From the NCBI RefSeq assembly GCF_902753875.1, contig NZ_CADDTS010000036.1:1-64000 (forward strand): 64,000 nt of DNA, in the 5' to 3' direction. The notes beneath the pieces are model-generated. The model did not search any database. It was given only the letters and a program-made list of their open reading frames with translations, and was not told the origin of the DNA. Positions 28,890-38,434 of this stretch are shown here, piece by piece. Made by a program: the position numbers and the translations under genes. This DNA is from Acinetobacter bouvetii. GTDB lineage: Bacteria > Pseudomonadota > Gammaproteobacteria > Pseudomonadales > Moraxellaceae. Position 1 is the stretch's first letter, and every line of letters starts with the position of its first letter.

Positions 28890-31538
28890 TTAAGTAATTT
28901 GCTGAATAGGAAGCTGTATGCGGATACATGTTCCTTGATTGTTCTTGCCTGATGATGCCATGATTTTCCCCATATGCGCACCCACAATCGCTTTCACAAT
29001 CGTCAAGCCCAAGCCTGTACCATATTGCCCGCGGTCACCGCGCTGCATGGTATAAAACATGTCAAAAATGCGTTCCCGCTCACCTTCCGGGATACCCTGC
29101 CCCTTATCAGTTATGGCAATTTCGATCTCATTTTCATTCACCTGCTGCACCTCAATCATCACAGCTTTATTCTCTGGTGAAAATTTTGCGGCATTTTCCA
29201 GCACATTAAAAATGGCCTGTTCAATCAAGGCGGCATGTACAAATAAACTCAAAGATTCTTGAGGCGCATGCACTTCAACCAATGCATCTGGCATATAACG
29301 GTTTAAACGGCGCACTGCTGAACCGATCAGTTCATCAACTCCAATCCAGTCCCGCTTCAAGCTTAAGCCTTCATGGCCTAAACGGGTCATATCCAGTAGG
29401 TTTTGAATATAGCGGTCTAAACGCTCCCCCTCTAAATGAATCGCTTCCAGCAAGCTGTCCTGATCATTTTCATTCATGGAATGGCGGTAAGTGCTCAAAG
29501 TATCCGCTGCTCCAATCATCGACGCCAAAGGCGAGCGTAAATCGTGCGATACGGATGATAATAATGCCGAGCGCAATTTTTCCGTTTCAGAATTCACATT
29601 GGCTATTTCCAAAGCCTTGGTCAGCTGGGTGCGGAAAATCGCCTGCGCAAGATACTCTACCATGAGTTCAGCGAGCTGTTTTTGCTCCGTATTGATTACT
29701 GCTTGCACATCTTTAAGTTTCAACCCCACCACGCCTAAGCATTGCTTGGAAGCCAATAAGGGCAAAAACCACCACTCATTTTCCGTCAAGGTTTGGGTAA
29801 AGCGACCGGACGGTTGATGGTTTTTGAATGTCCAATCGGCTGAAATTTTTTCTTTATTACTCATGATAGTGGATGATGCTTGAGTTGCTGCAGTATCTGG
29901 GAAATACAGCCAGACATCTGCATTGAGATTTTTACTCAGGCTATGTTCAGCAATCTCCTTGATTTGTGCCAAATCTAATGCTGTGGACAGCTTCTGCCCT
30001 AAATCCTGCATAATGCTGTTATAACTGTTCGCCGTTTTGAGTGCAGTCACCTGTTCTTTCAAACGTGACGCTAATCGGCTCGAAATTAAAGCCGCGCCCA
30101 AAAATGCAACCACGGTGACAATCCCCTGATGTGCAGAAATCTGAAATGTAAATTGCGGGGAAATAAAGAAAAAATTATAAGCTAGAAAGAACAGGATGGC
30201 TGAAAAAGCTGCAGCCAGCATCCGTGTTTTTGATGCCACAAAAACCACAGCGGTGATAAAAATCACCGAAAGATCTTCAATCCCTAAATACTTTTCCCCT
30301 AAGCTTGCAATCACAATGCTGATGACCGTGGTGGCTAGTACGTACTGTATTTCTCTCAGCGACAAGAATGCCCTTTGAGTGAAAAAGGACAAATGCTTAT
30401 TCTCTGCAATAATCGGCACAATACTGAGTTCAAAACTGGGCCGGTATTGCAACAACTGATCAATCAAATTGAGCCTTAAATTCAGCGAAAACTTTTGCGG
30501 AGCCGCTTGTGCTAAAACCAAGGTTGAAATGCCGCGGTCCATCACATAATCAAATAAAGTTTTAGCATGTTGCTGGCCGTGAAGGACTTCAGTCATTCCG
30601 CCCATTTGACGCGTTAAGTTTAAAGCCCGTTCAATTTCACGGCTTTGCGAGTTTTCCTGTTTATTCATGATTTGCGTATCATGAGAAAAAGCAACAACTG
30701 TCCAGTTTGCCGCACGATGCTCGGCAATACGGCATCCAGTCCGAACTAAAGCTTCAGAATGCCCTTTGCCATCAATCATAATTAAGACATGATTTTTTAA
30801 GGGAATTTGAGCAAGCCCTTGAATGGCGAAATTTTCGCGTACATCATTATCAACATAATTGGCCACAGTTTGCATTGCCAGTTCACGCAGTGCCGTTAAG
30901 TTGGAGCTGTTGAAAAATCGCTGCAAGGCCTGTTCGGCCTGCTCAGGCACATAGACCTTTCCTTGGTTTAAGCGCTCCAACAGCTCATTTACAGGCAAAT
31001 CAATCAAGCGGATATCTCGAATCCGTCCGAATACCCGGTCTGGCACGGTTTCAGTGACACGAATCCCTGTTATTTGATATATCACATCATTCAAACTTTC
31101 CAAATGTTGAATGTTCATGGTTGTAAAAACATCAATTCCAGCATCTAATACTTCATTGATGTCTTGCCATCGTTTTTCATGACGGCTGCCGGGCATATTA
31201 GTGTGGGCAAACTCATCCACCAAAACAATACTGGGCTTTTTTTCCAAAACAGCATCCAGATTCATTTCCTCCAGATGCTGCCCTTGATATTCAATAGCCT
31301 TGCGCGGAATAATCTCTAAACCAGAAATTAAATTTTCAGTTTCTTTACGGCCATGCGTTTCTACATAGCCAATGACGATATTGATGCCCTGTAGCGCTAG
31401 CTCATGTGCGCGAACCAGCATGGCAAAGGTCTTCCCCACACCCGGAGCTGCGCCTAAAAAAATCGTCAGTCGCCCAGACTGATAACGCTGGGTATGTTGC
31501 AGCAAAACATCGGCTTTATTGGTTCGTTGATCTGTCAT
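28890..31538 (-). CDS. kdpD: Potassium sensor kinase KdpD
   Basis: KdpD (882 residues) is complete. The N-terminal KdpD domain has Walker A GAAPGVGKT (29-37), then a universal-stress-like part follows, with four clustered membrane helices near 400-490. A GAF-like region, the histidine site His665 (in SSVSHDLRSP) and an ATPase domain (NVLENAAKFSP, DKGQGIPE, TGLGL) complete it. It phosphorylates KdpE when potassium is short. Confidence 0.97.
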   Translation of the reverse strand: MTDQRTNKADVLLQHTQRYQSGRLTIFLGAAPGVGKTFAMLVRAHELALQGINIVIGYVETHGRKETENLISGLEIIPRKAIEYQGQHLEEMNLDAVLEKKPSIVLVDEFAHTNMPGSRHEKRWQDINEVLDAGIDVFTTMNIQHLESLNDVIYQITGIRVTETVPDRVFGRIRDIRLIDLPVNELLERLNQGKVYVPEQAEQALQRFFNSSNLTALRELAMQTVANYVDNDVRENFAIQGLAQIPLKNHVLIMIDGKGHSEALVRTGCRIAEHRAANWTVVAFSHDTQIMNKQENSQSREIERALNLTRQMGGMTEVLHGQQHAKTLFDYVMDRGISTLVLAQAAPQKFSLNLRLNLIDQLLQYRPSFELSIVPIIAENKHLSFFTQRAFLSLREIQYVLATTVISIVIASLGEKYLGIEDLSVIFITAVVFVASKTRMLAAAFSAILFFLAYNFFFISPQFTFQISAHQGIVTVVAFLGAALISSRLASRLKEQVTALKTANSYNSIMQDLGQKLSTALDLAQIKEIAEHSLSKNLNADVWLYFPDTAATQASSTIMSNKEKISADWTFKNHQPSGRFTQTLTENEWWFLPLLASKQCLGVVGLKLKDVQAVINTEQKQLAELMVEYLAQAIFRTQLTKALEIANVNSETEKLRSALLSSVSHDLRSPLASMIGAADTLSTYRHSMNENDQDSLLEAIHLEGERLDRYIQNLLDMTRLGHEGLSLKRDWIGVDELIGSAVRRLNRYMPDALVEVHAPQESLSLFVHAALIEQAIFNVLENAAKFSPENKAVMIEVQQVNENEIEIAITDKGQGIPEGERERIFDMFYTMQRGDRGQYGTGLGLTIVKAIVGAHMGKIMASSGKNNQGTCIRIQLPIQQIT

Positions 31539-31635
31539 AGAAGTAATCTTTATTTATTGCTTTAAAAGATGTTTTTTAAATTCATTTTAATACGTCTAAA
31601 ATTAGCTTGGCTATTGCTGGGCGATATAGAGGCCG

Positions 31636-31675
31636 CCGTTGGGCGGAGGTTTAGAACACCCCCCTCGCCCAACAA
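31636..31675. other. G/C-rich hairpin between kdpC and kdpD
   Basis: GTTGGGCG and CGCCCAAC flank a purine/pyrimidine-rich middle, giving a stable stem in the 207-base gap between kdpC and kdpD. There is no strong T run on either side. It may limit transcript read-through from kdpABC into kdpDE, or be a small repeat. Confidence 0.5.
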
Positions 31676-31745
31676 TCGTATGTAACTTAATTCAAATTAT
31701 TTAATAGCGTTCAATCACTATATTTTAATCTTCAAGCCATTCATA

Positions 31746-32348
31746 TCACTTCCCGCCCCGATCCAAAGCCAAATTCAATTCAAGCACATTGATACGTGCC
31801 TGCCCTAAAATCCCAAAAATCGGCTGAACCGTATGCGACTGAATCAGTTTTTCGACATTCTGTTCAGGCATATGCCGTGCATGGGCAATCCGCTTCACTT
31901 GAATCATGGCTGATTGCACGCTAATTTCAGGGTCGATGCCGCTGCCTGAAGCGGTGACCAGATCCGCAGGAATTTTAGATTTTTCAATCTGTTCCTTCGC
32001 TGCGATTCGATTCAGCCGTTCCTCTATGGCGTTCTGCAGTTCAGGATTGGTTCTCGCCATGTTGCTTCCGGCCATCGCCATAGGATCATAATTTGCGGCA
32101 GATGGACGCGGATGGAAATATTGAACTTGGGCAAAAGGCTGTGCCACTAAGCGTGAACCGATCACTTGATTATTTTCGACAATCAAGCTGCCGTTGGCTT
32201 GTTTTGGAAAGAGCATTTGTCCTAAGCTGGTTGCAGCAGCACTATATACAAAGCCGCATAAGCCTAGAGCAATGATGGTCATTCCAAACGAAGCGCGCAG
32301 TTTCTCACCCCATGATGAGTCTGCCAATTGATGATTTTGCATATTCAC
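31746..32348 (-). CDS. kdpC: Potassium-transporting ATPase subunit KdpC
   Basis: KdpC (200 residues) has one N-terminal membrane helix (about residues 20-40) and a periplasmic domain with the FHPRPSAANYDP motif near residue 78 and GSGIDPEIS near 134. It stabilises the KdpFABC complex. The frame starts with GTG at 32348, preceded by GAGGA at seven bases; an ATG two codons later is the alternative. Confidence 0.95.
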   Translation of the reverse strand: MNMQNHQLADSSWGEKLRASFGMTIIALGLCGFVYSAAATSLGQMLFPKQANGSLIVENNQVIGSRLVAQPFAQVQYFHPRPSAANYDPMAMAGSNMARTNPELQNAIEERLNRIAAKEQIEKSKIPADLVTASGSGIDPEISVQSAMIQVKRIAHARHMPEQNVEKLIQSHTVQPIFGILGQARINVLELNLALDRGGK

Positions 32349-32367
32349 TTTGTCATCCTCAAAAAAT

Positions 32368-34419
32368 TTATAGGGCCAAGATTGGACTGATCAGCAGATC
32401 AATCGCTTTAATGGCAATAAACGGTAGCAGCACCCCGCCCACACCATAAATCAGCATGTTGCGGCGCAATAATTGGGTAGATGTCGAAGGTTTGAATTTC
32501 ACACCGCGCAGTGCAATTGGAATCAGCATAGGAATAATGATCGCATTAAAGATCAGCGCAGACAGGATGGCACTTTCAGAACTGCCTAGTTGCATGACAT
32601 TTAACACATGCATTTGCGGAATTGCCGCGACGAATAATGCCGGCAAAATTGCAAAATACTTTGATACATCATTTGCCAAGGAAAAGGTGGTTAATGCACC
32701 GCGAGTAATCAGCTGCTGTTTGCCTATTTCAACCACAGATAGCAATTTGGTTGGATCAGAATCTAAGTCCACCATATTGCCTGCTTCTTTGGCTGCTTGC
32801 GTTCCCGAGTTCATGGCTAAGCCAATATCTGCTTGAGCCAACGCTGGTGCATCATTAGTGCCATCGCCGACCATCGCGACCAAGTGCCCTTTGTTTTGCT
32901 CGGTTCGAATACAAGTGAGTTTATCTTCAGGTTTGGCCTCAGCAATATAATCATCCACACCAGCTTCGGCAGCGATGGCCGCTGCTGTGAGCGGATTATC
33001 TCCGGTCACCATCACAGTTTTAATGCCCATTTCACGTAAGCGCGCAAATTTTTCTTTAATGCCTTGCTTAATCACATCCGATAGTTCAATCACCCCCAGC
33101 AAATGATGGTCTTTGGCCACCACCAGCGGCGTTGCCCCTTTTGAAGCTACTTGTTCTACGCGCGCTTTCAGTTCGGCATGATTTTCAAGGTTTTGCGAAG
33201 CGAATTTAAGAATGGCATCCATAGCGCCTTTACGCACTTGATGACCATCCGCCAAGTTAAGACCTGAAATGCGTGTTGAAGCATTAAAAGCGATAAATTC
33301 AGCCTGTTCAGGCTCGGCCACTCTTTCACCTTGCTCTTTGGCCAAAGCCACCACCGATTTACCTTCTGGTGTTGGATCGGCCAAAGAAGTCAGTACCGCC
33401 GCTTGGCGAAGCTCAGACTCCGTCACTCCTGTTAATGGATAAAAAGCGGTCGCCTGACGGTCACCGTAAGTAATAGTTCCTGTTTTATCGAGTAGTAAAA
33501 CATCTATATCGCCTGCAACTTCAACCGCCTTGCCTGATTTGGCAATCACATTGGCTTTGAGCGCTCTGTTCATCCCTGCAATCCCAATAGCTGGCAATAA
33601 GCCGCCAATGGTGGTTGGAATCAAGCAGACCAATAGCGCCACCAATAAAATCGGGCTGATTTCCATATTCAGGAAATGTCCAATCAACGGCAGGCTGACC
33701 ACGACGATTATAAAAGTCACAGTCATCACGGTCAGTAAAATACCTAAGGCAATTTCATTCGGTGTTTTTTGACGGTTTGAGCCTTCGACTAAAGCAATCA
33801 TTCGGTCGAGAAAGCTATTCCCCGCCTCTGCGGTCACTTGCACGATGATCCGGTCTGTTAAGACTTTGGTTCCGCCAATCACCCCAGATTTATCTGTGCC
33901 CGCTTCACGGAGTACCGGCGCAGATTCACCTGTTACTGCAGCTTCATTGATCGTGGCAAAGCCCTGAATTATTTCACCATCTGCGGGAATCAATTCCCCT
34001 GCACGCACTTCAATCAAGTCATGCATGTTCAATTCAGCCGCTGAAATCTGCACCCCATCCATATCATCTTTAGAATGGATACGGCGCGCCGTCAAATTCT
34101 GACGAGCTTGACGCAGTGATGACGCCTGTCCGCGGCCTTTGGCTTCAGCAACCGCTTCGGCATAATTGGCAAAGAGAACCGTCACAAATAAAATCAACGT
34201 CACCAAGAAACCAAAAACCAAACTAGATTGACCTAGAATTGTACTGATCAGTGTAATCAGCGTGCCAAGCCAAACGATGGCCATCACTGGATTTTTAATC
34301 ACATGCTGCGGCAGCAGTTTAATAAAAGCATTTTTCCACGCTTCAGCTTGAAATAAGGTTGAAGCTATGGTGTTTTGCTGTGTTTGAACAGCGTGTTTTG
34401 AATGATTCATTGTACTCAC
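32368..34419 (-). CDS. kdpB: Potassium-transporting P-type ATPase KdpB
   Basis: KdpB (683 residues) is the energy-coupling subunit. The phosphorylation motif DKTGT starts at Asp311, the actuator motif TGES is at 163-166, and the hinge region carries MVGDGTNDAPAL. It hydrolyses ATP to drive high-affinity K+ uptake through KdpA. It lies two bases after kdpA and 19 before kdpC. Confidence 0.98.
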   Translation of the reverse strand: MSTMNHSKHAVQTQQNTIASTLFQAEAWKNAFIKLLPQHVIKNPVMAIVWLGTLITLISTILGQSSLVFGFLVTLILFVTVLFANYAEAVAEAKGRGQASSLRQARQNLTARRIHSKDDMDGVQISAAELNMHDLIEVRAGELIPADGEIIQGFATINEAAVTGESAPVLREAGTDKSGVIGGTKVLTDRIIVQVTAEAGNSFLDRMIALVEGSNRQKTPNEIALGILLTVMTVTFIIVVVSLPLIGHFLNMEISPILLVALLVCLIPTTIGGLLPAIGIAGMNRALKANVIAKSGKAVEVAGDIDVLLLDKTGTITYGDRQATAFYPLTGVTESELRQAAVLTSLADPTPEGKSVVALAKEQGERVAEPEQAEFIAFNASTRISGLNLADGHQVRKGAMDAILKFASQNLENHAELKARVEQVASKGATPLVVAKDHHLLGVIELSDVIKQGIKEKFARLREMGIKTVMVTGDNPLTAAAIAAEAGVDDYIAEAKPEDKLTCIRTEQNKGHLVAMVGDGTNDAPALAQADIGLAMNSGTQAAKEAGNMVDLDSDPTKLLSVVEIGKQQLITRGALTTFSLANDVSKYFAILPALFVAAIPQMHVLNVMQLGSSESAILSALIFNAIIIPMLIPIALRGVKFKPSTSTQLLRRNMLIYGVGGVLLPFIAIKAIDLLISPILAL

Positions 34420-34421
34420 CC

Positions 34422-36146
34422 TTAACCTTGAACCAATAACAGATGATCAGCGATTGGTCCCAAGACCAGGACTGGCATAAATTGCAATAAGGTCAACATC
34501 ACCACAATTGCGATTAACGTTAGTGCGAATGTTGGCGTTTCAACTTTTAAACTGCCACTGCTTTCAGGCGCTTGGCGTTTAGCAGCTAAACGTGCAGCGA
34601 TGATTAAAGGAATAATCAAGGTCGGGAAACGGCCGAGCAATAAAGCGATACCGCAAGTGACATTCCACCATACGGTATTGTCTGCCAGCCCCTCAAAGCC
34701 TGAGCCGTTGTTGGCAAATGCAGAGACATATTCGTACAACACTTGGGAAATGCCGTGGTATTGTTGATTGCTGTTGCCCGTCAATTCAGGGAAAAATACG
34801 GTTATTGCCGTTAAACCAAGAATGACAATGGGTTGAATCAGAATCACCACAGCGAGCAATTTGATTTCACCGGCTTCAATTTTCCGTCCAAACAGCTCTG
34901 GAGTACGCCCTGTCATTAAGCCAGCAATAAAGACCGCTAAAAACAGATAAATAATGAATTGCTGCAAACCACAGCCAATTCCGCCCCAAATGGCATTGAT
35001 CAGCATATTGGACAATTGCACCATGCCTGTGAGCGGAGCAGATGAATCGTGCATCATATCCACAGACCCGTTATTGACTTGGGTGGTGACCGCTGACCAC
35101 AAGGCAGAAGATGCTTCGCCAAAACGCACTTCCTTACCTTCCATGACTGAAAGCAATGTTGACGTCGATGAAAGGCTTTCTGACCAGATAGCGCTGACTG
35201 CGGAAATGATCGACATCAGCAGCATCGAAGCAAAGACAAAGCCAGCGAATTTGGCGCGTTTGGTGAAAAAGCCCAGCATGAAAATCACCGAAACAGGGAT
35301 CAGTAAAATCGCAAGCATTTCTAGAAAGTTTGACAATGGTGTCGGATTTTCCAAAGGTACACTGCTGTTCGGACCATACCAGCCACCACCATTGCTACCT
35401 AATTGCTTTATCGCCACCATTGGTGCAACTGGGCCTAAAGGTATTTTTTGCGCTGTTAATTCGCTGCTTTGATCGATGACTTGAACTTCTGGTCCGCCTT
35501 GAAAAGTCGATGGCACACCTTGGCTAGTGAGCAGCAATGACCAAACCATGCATAAAGGAATCAAAAAGCGGAATGTCGGACGAATCACATCAGCCCAATA
35601 GTTGCCGACATCAATTTGCTGCACTTTATGCTTAAAGCTGGTTTGCTTATCGGTTTCAGAAAGCACATTGGATTGTTTATAAAATAGTGCTCGTACTGTT
35701 GCCACCACCATTGCGAGCCCCATCATCGGCGTGATGATCTGCAAGCCGACAATGCCAACCATTTGCGATAAATATGACAGTTGCGCCTGTCCTGAATAGT
35801 GCTGCTGATTGGTATTGGTCAAAAATGAAATCATGGTATGCAGCGCCAAATCCCATGACATATTCGGTGCATGGTTTGGATTCAGCGGCAGGCTGGCTTG
35901 AACCATAAATAGAATCCAAGTCACCAAACCGATCACCGCACAGCTCATGACAAAATTGAATGAATAGGTTTTGACATTCATTCCCCGTTTGGGATTGGTT
36001 CCTAAAACCGCGTAAATGGGCTTTTCAATCCAATTGAATAGAGGATCAATTTTCATCTCGCGGTTGTGCATTATCGCTGCGAGGTATTTACCCAAGGGAT
36101 AAGCCAGAACAAAGACGATGGCTAAAAGCAAAGCAAACTCTAACAT
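34422..36146 (-). CDS. kdpA: Potassium-transporting ATPase subunit KdpA
   Basis: KdpA (574 residues) is the potassium-selective channel-like subunit with about ten membrane helices and four P-loops (for example FLTNTNQQHYSGQ near residue 111 and GSNGGGWYGPNSS near 249). It is first in kdpABC. No hydrophobic KdpF-like frame precedes it; a different 45-codon frame overlaps its start. Confidence 0.97.
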   Translation of the reverse strand: MLEFALLLAIVFVLAYPLGKYLAAIMHNREMKIDPLFNWIEKPIYAVLGTNPKRGMNVKTYSFNFVMSCAVIGLVTWILFMVQASLPLNPNHAPNMSWDLALHTMISFLTNTNQQHYSGQAQLSYLSQMVGIVGLQIITPMMGLAMVVATVRALFYKQSNVLSETDKQTSFKHKVQQIDVGNYWADVIRPTFRFLIPLCMVWSLLLTSQGVPSTFQGGPEVQVIDQSSELTAQKIPLGPVAPMVAIKQLGSNGGGWYGPNSSVPLENPTPLSNFLEMLAILLIPVSVIFMLGFFTKRAKFAGFVFASMLLMSIISAVSAIWSESLSSTSTLLSVMEGKEVRFGEASSALWSAVTTQVNNGSVDMMHDSSAPLTGMVQLSNMLINAIWGGIGCGLQQFIIYLFLAVFIAGLMTGRTPELFGRKIEAGEIKLLAVVILIQPIVILGLTAITVFFPELTGNSNQQYHGISQVLYEYVSAFANNGSGFEGLADNTVWWNVTCGIALLLGRFPTLIIPLIIAARLAAKRQAPESSGSLKVETPTFALTLIAIVVMLTLLQFMPVLVLGPIADHLLLVQG

Positions 36147-36277
36147 GGCATTTCACTCCTATGTTTCAGAGCTGAAATCTGCTTAAAGAAGTTGAAATAA
36201 GATATATTTTGATTGTTTTGTACAACGCAATTTTTTTGATGCTGTACCTGCTGATGCGCGTGAATGACCGCACTCAT
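36140..36277 (-). CDS. Possible 45-residue leader ORF overlapping kdpA
   Basis: An ATG at 36277 with AGGATGA seven bases upstream opens 45 codons that stop just inside kdpA, overlapping its start by seven bases. The product is rich in Gln, Asn and His and is not hydrophobic, so it is not KdpF. It could couple translation to kdpA or be a chance frame. Confidence 0.35.
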   Translation of the reverse strand: MSAVIHAHQQVQHQKNCVVQNNQNISYFNFFKQISALKHRSEMPC

Positions 36278-36460
36278 GTTTTTCATCCTAAGCATTGGGA
36301 TATTCCACTATCTAGTATGAAAAATAAAACCGTAAAGTCTCTATCCATAACTTTGGATACCGCGTAAAGAAAGCGTAAAAATTTGGCTCAGTGCATTTAT
36401 AAATGCAGAAAAATATCTTAAAAGTGATCGCTATTATTATTCTGTGACTCACTTTTATTT
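36278..36460. promoter_or_regulatory. Divergent kdp/uppP control region
   Basis: This gap between the divergent kdpA and uppP genes holds a perfect 16-base palindrome TGCATTTATAAATGCA (36392-36407) and three CGTAAAR units (near 36331, 36363 and 36374). KdpE is the expected regulator of kdp, but which element it binds is not clear from sequence. Confidence 0.4.
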
Positions 36461-37258
36461 ATGGATATAATTTCAGTACTTAAAGCCTTATTTTTAGGTT
36501 TTATAGAAGGTTTAACGGAGTTTTTACCCATTTCCAGTACTGGTCATTTAATTTTATTTGGCCATTTAATTGATTTTCATTCAGACTCAGGCCGTGTCTT
36601 TGAAGTTGTCATTCAACTGGGCGCAATCTTAGCCGTTTGTTGGCTCTACCGTAAAAAAATTATTAATCTACTACATGGTTTTATATCAGGTGATTACCAT
36701 GCGAGACGTTTTGCGATAAATGTCTTCATTGCATTTATTCCTGCAGTAGTGATCGGAGTTATAGCTGTTGATTTTATTAAACAAGTTTTATTCAGTCCTT
36801 CGGTTGTTGCATCTGCACTGATTATTGGTGCACTGTTAATTTTTGCTGTAGAAGCTAAAAATTTTAAAGTCCAAACCATTGAGGCAACCAATATTGGATT
36901 CAAACAGGCCATTGTTATTGGTTTGGTTCAATGTCTTGCGATGATTCCGGGGACTTCACGGTCTGGTGCAACCATTATTGGGGGGATGTTGGCGGGTTTA
37001 TCACGTAAAGCAGCTACTGAATTTTCTTTTTTCCTTGCCATACCAACAATGCTTGGTGCCGCTACTTATGACATATTTCGCAACGTTGATGTTTTAACTT
37101 CAGAAAATTTATTGAATATTTCCGTAGGCTTTGTAACCGCATTCATCGCAGCTTTGCTTGTGGTAAAAGCCATGGTTAAATTTGTAGAAAAACATACTCT
37201 AAAAGTTTTTGCTTGGTATCGCTTGGTATTAGGTTCAATCATCTTATTTATTTTTTAA
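36461..37258 (+). CDS. uppP: Undecaprenyl-diphosphatase UppP
   Basis: UppP/BacA (265 residues) is a membrane enzyme recycling the cell-wall lipid carrier. It carries [14 protein letters not shown] (16-29) and [10 protein letters not shown] (about 170), both active-site blocks, and about eight membrane helices. Acinetobacter should have its own chromosomal copy, so this is probably an extra one carried by the island; extra copies can give bacitracin tolerance in other bacteria. Confidence 0.95.
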   Translation: MDIISVLKALFLGFIEGLTEFLPISSTGHLILFGHLIDFHSDSGRVFEVVIQLGAILAVCWLYRKKIINLLHGFISGDYHARRFAINVFIAFIPAVVIGVIAVDFIKQVLFSPSVVASALIIGALLIFAVEAKNFKVQTIEATNIGFKQAIVIGLVQCLAMIPGTSRSGATIIGGMLAGLSRKAATEFSFFLAIPTMLGAATYDIFRNVDVLTSENLLNISVGFVTAFIAALLVVKAMVKFVEKHTLKVFAWYRLVLGSIILFIF

Positions 37259-37282
37259 TACAAGCAAAAAAAAATAAATAAA

Positions 37283-37309
37283 TTAAAGAGAACTCTCTGT
37301 TCTCTTTAA
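37283..37309. terminator. Bidirectional terminator uppP / Gp3-like gene
   Basis: TTAAAGAGAAC (37283-37293) and GTTCTCTTTAA (37299-37309) form a perfect 11 bp stem with A-rich sequence before and T-run after. It lies between convergent genes and can end both transcripts. Confidence 0.88.
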
Positions 37310-37315
37310 GTTTTT

Positions 37316-38245
37316 TTAATTTACAACCCGTACATTCTGCTGCAAGCTTTTCTGAATCTCTTGTACAATACCCTCTCCCTGATGGAACTTAGGCTCAACT
37401 TTAGATTTTGAATCAAACTCCACCTGATTAGCCTCAACAAGCTCATCCTTATACAACTCCTCTACCAAGTCCAATCCTTCTTCTAAATTCACCTCAAACC
37501 GTGCATTGCCATAACCTTGCCGTGCCATCTGATCTAAAGCATATTGATTAAAGCCTGAAGCTTTACTTTGTTGATCAATCTCTTTCGCTGTTTGAATGGC
37601 TTGTTGAAGGTTGACACCATCCCTTAAAGTTAGATCCACGTAATACACGGGCTGACGATAGCTTTGTGTGGTGGATTTACCTCGAAGGGTGAGTTGTAAC
37701 GGTAGACATGACAGCAAGCCATTCGATGCGGCATGATAATAGCTCAGTCTAGCCGCCAAAGTTCGAATACTGTTAAAGCCTGTGGTTCTAAAGATGAATG
37801 TGCCCAGCTCATCCGATTCATCTAAATTGACATGCAATCGCCCATAAGGCTTACAAATACTCCCTTGAGCCAAAGGACATAAATCCGGTGATGGACATGG
37901 ATGCTGTTCCACACCTTGATTGGTCAACCGCTGACAAGTTTCACCATTGCCCACACAGACAGGCCTGCCTGTCTGGCGGTCAAACAAACTATATTCGGCT
38001 CTCAAATTAAGTTCAGGATCATTAAAGATCATACGTACTGGAATGCTTCGCAGTTTTTGATTGGGTACTTTAGCCCGCAGCTGTTCATCTAATGGATGTT
38101 TGACCCAGCCATCTTTATTCTGAATTTGGCTAGTAATGGTGAATTGGTCATCTTTTTCCGGCAGACGCTTGCCGTTCTTTTCAACTACTTTACCAATGCT
38201 GATCCGCCCTAAAATTGGCGGGGTGATGGCTAAACCTTTAATCAT
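37316..38245 (-). CDS. Gp3-like recombination/metal-binding protein
   Basis: This 309-residue protein belongs to a family annotated variously as recombination directionality factor-like (phage Gp3) or hydrolase/metal-binding. A cysteine-rich stretch (around residues 97-132, with VCVGNGETC and CPSPDLCPLAQGSIC) suggests a metal site. It travels with YqaJ and DUF932 genes, a known trio on plasmids and islands. It ends the minus-strand recombination module. A truncated relative is at 25102. Confidence 0.7.
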   Translation of the reverse strand: MIKGLAITPPILGRISIGKVVEKNGKRLPEKDDQFTITSQIQNKDGWVKHPLDEQLRAKVPNQKLRSIPVRMIFNDPELNLRAEYSLFDRQTGRPVCVGNGETCQRLTNQGVEQHPCPSPDLCPLAQGSICKPYGRLHVNLDESDELGTFIFRTTGFNSIRTLAARLSYYHAASNGLLSCLPLQLTLRGKSTTQSYRQPVYYVDLTLRDGVNLQQAIQTAKEIDQQSKASGFNQYALDQMARQGYGNARFEVNLEEGLDLVEELYKDELVEANQVEFDSKSKVEPKFHQGEGIVQEIQKSLQQNVRVVN

Positions 38246-38354
38246 GCTGCTGTCCTCAAAGTTATTATTTACGCTTGTCTGGTTGATATGTAGAAATCAT
38301 TCATCTTCTAATTCAAATGCATAAATATCAGCGCAATTCAGTCCATTTTGTTCT

Positions 38355-38378
38355 CTGCAAGTACTTCGGTGCTTGCAG
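38355..38378. other. Stable hairpin with TTCG loop
   Basis: CTGCAAGTAC and GTGCTTGCAG pair around a TTCG loop between the yqaJ-type and Gp3-like genes. There is no T run, so it is not a standard terminator; it may be an RNA processing or stabilising element. Confidence 0.5.
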
Positions 38379-38434
38379 GGAGCGGGGGCTGTTTTGCGCT
38401 TTTTTGCAGATATGCTCTTATTTGAATCGCGGCT

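Noticed and set aside
31636..31675. attC-like core sites GTTGGGC and GCCCAAC
   Set aside because: The two boxes are in the wrong order for an integron attC site, and no integron integrase or cassette lies near.
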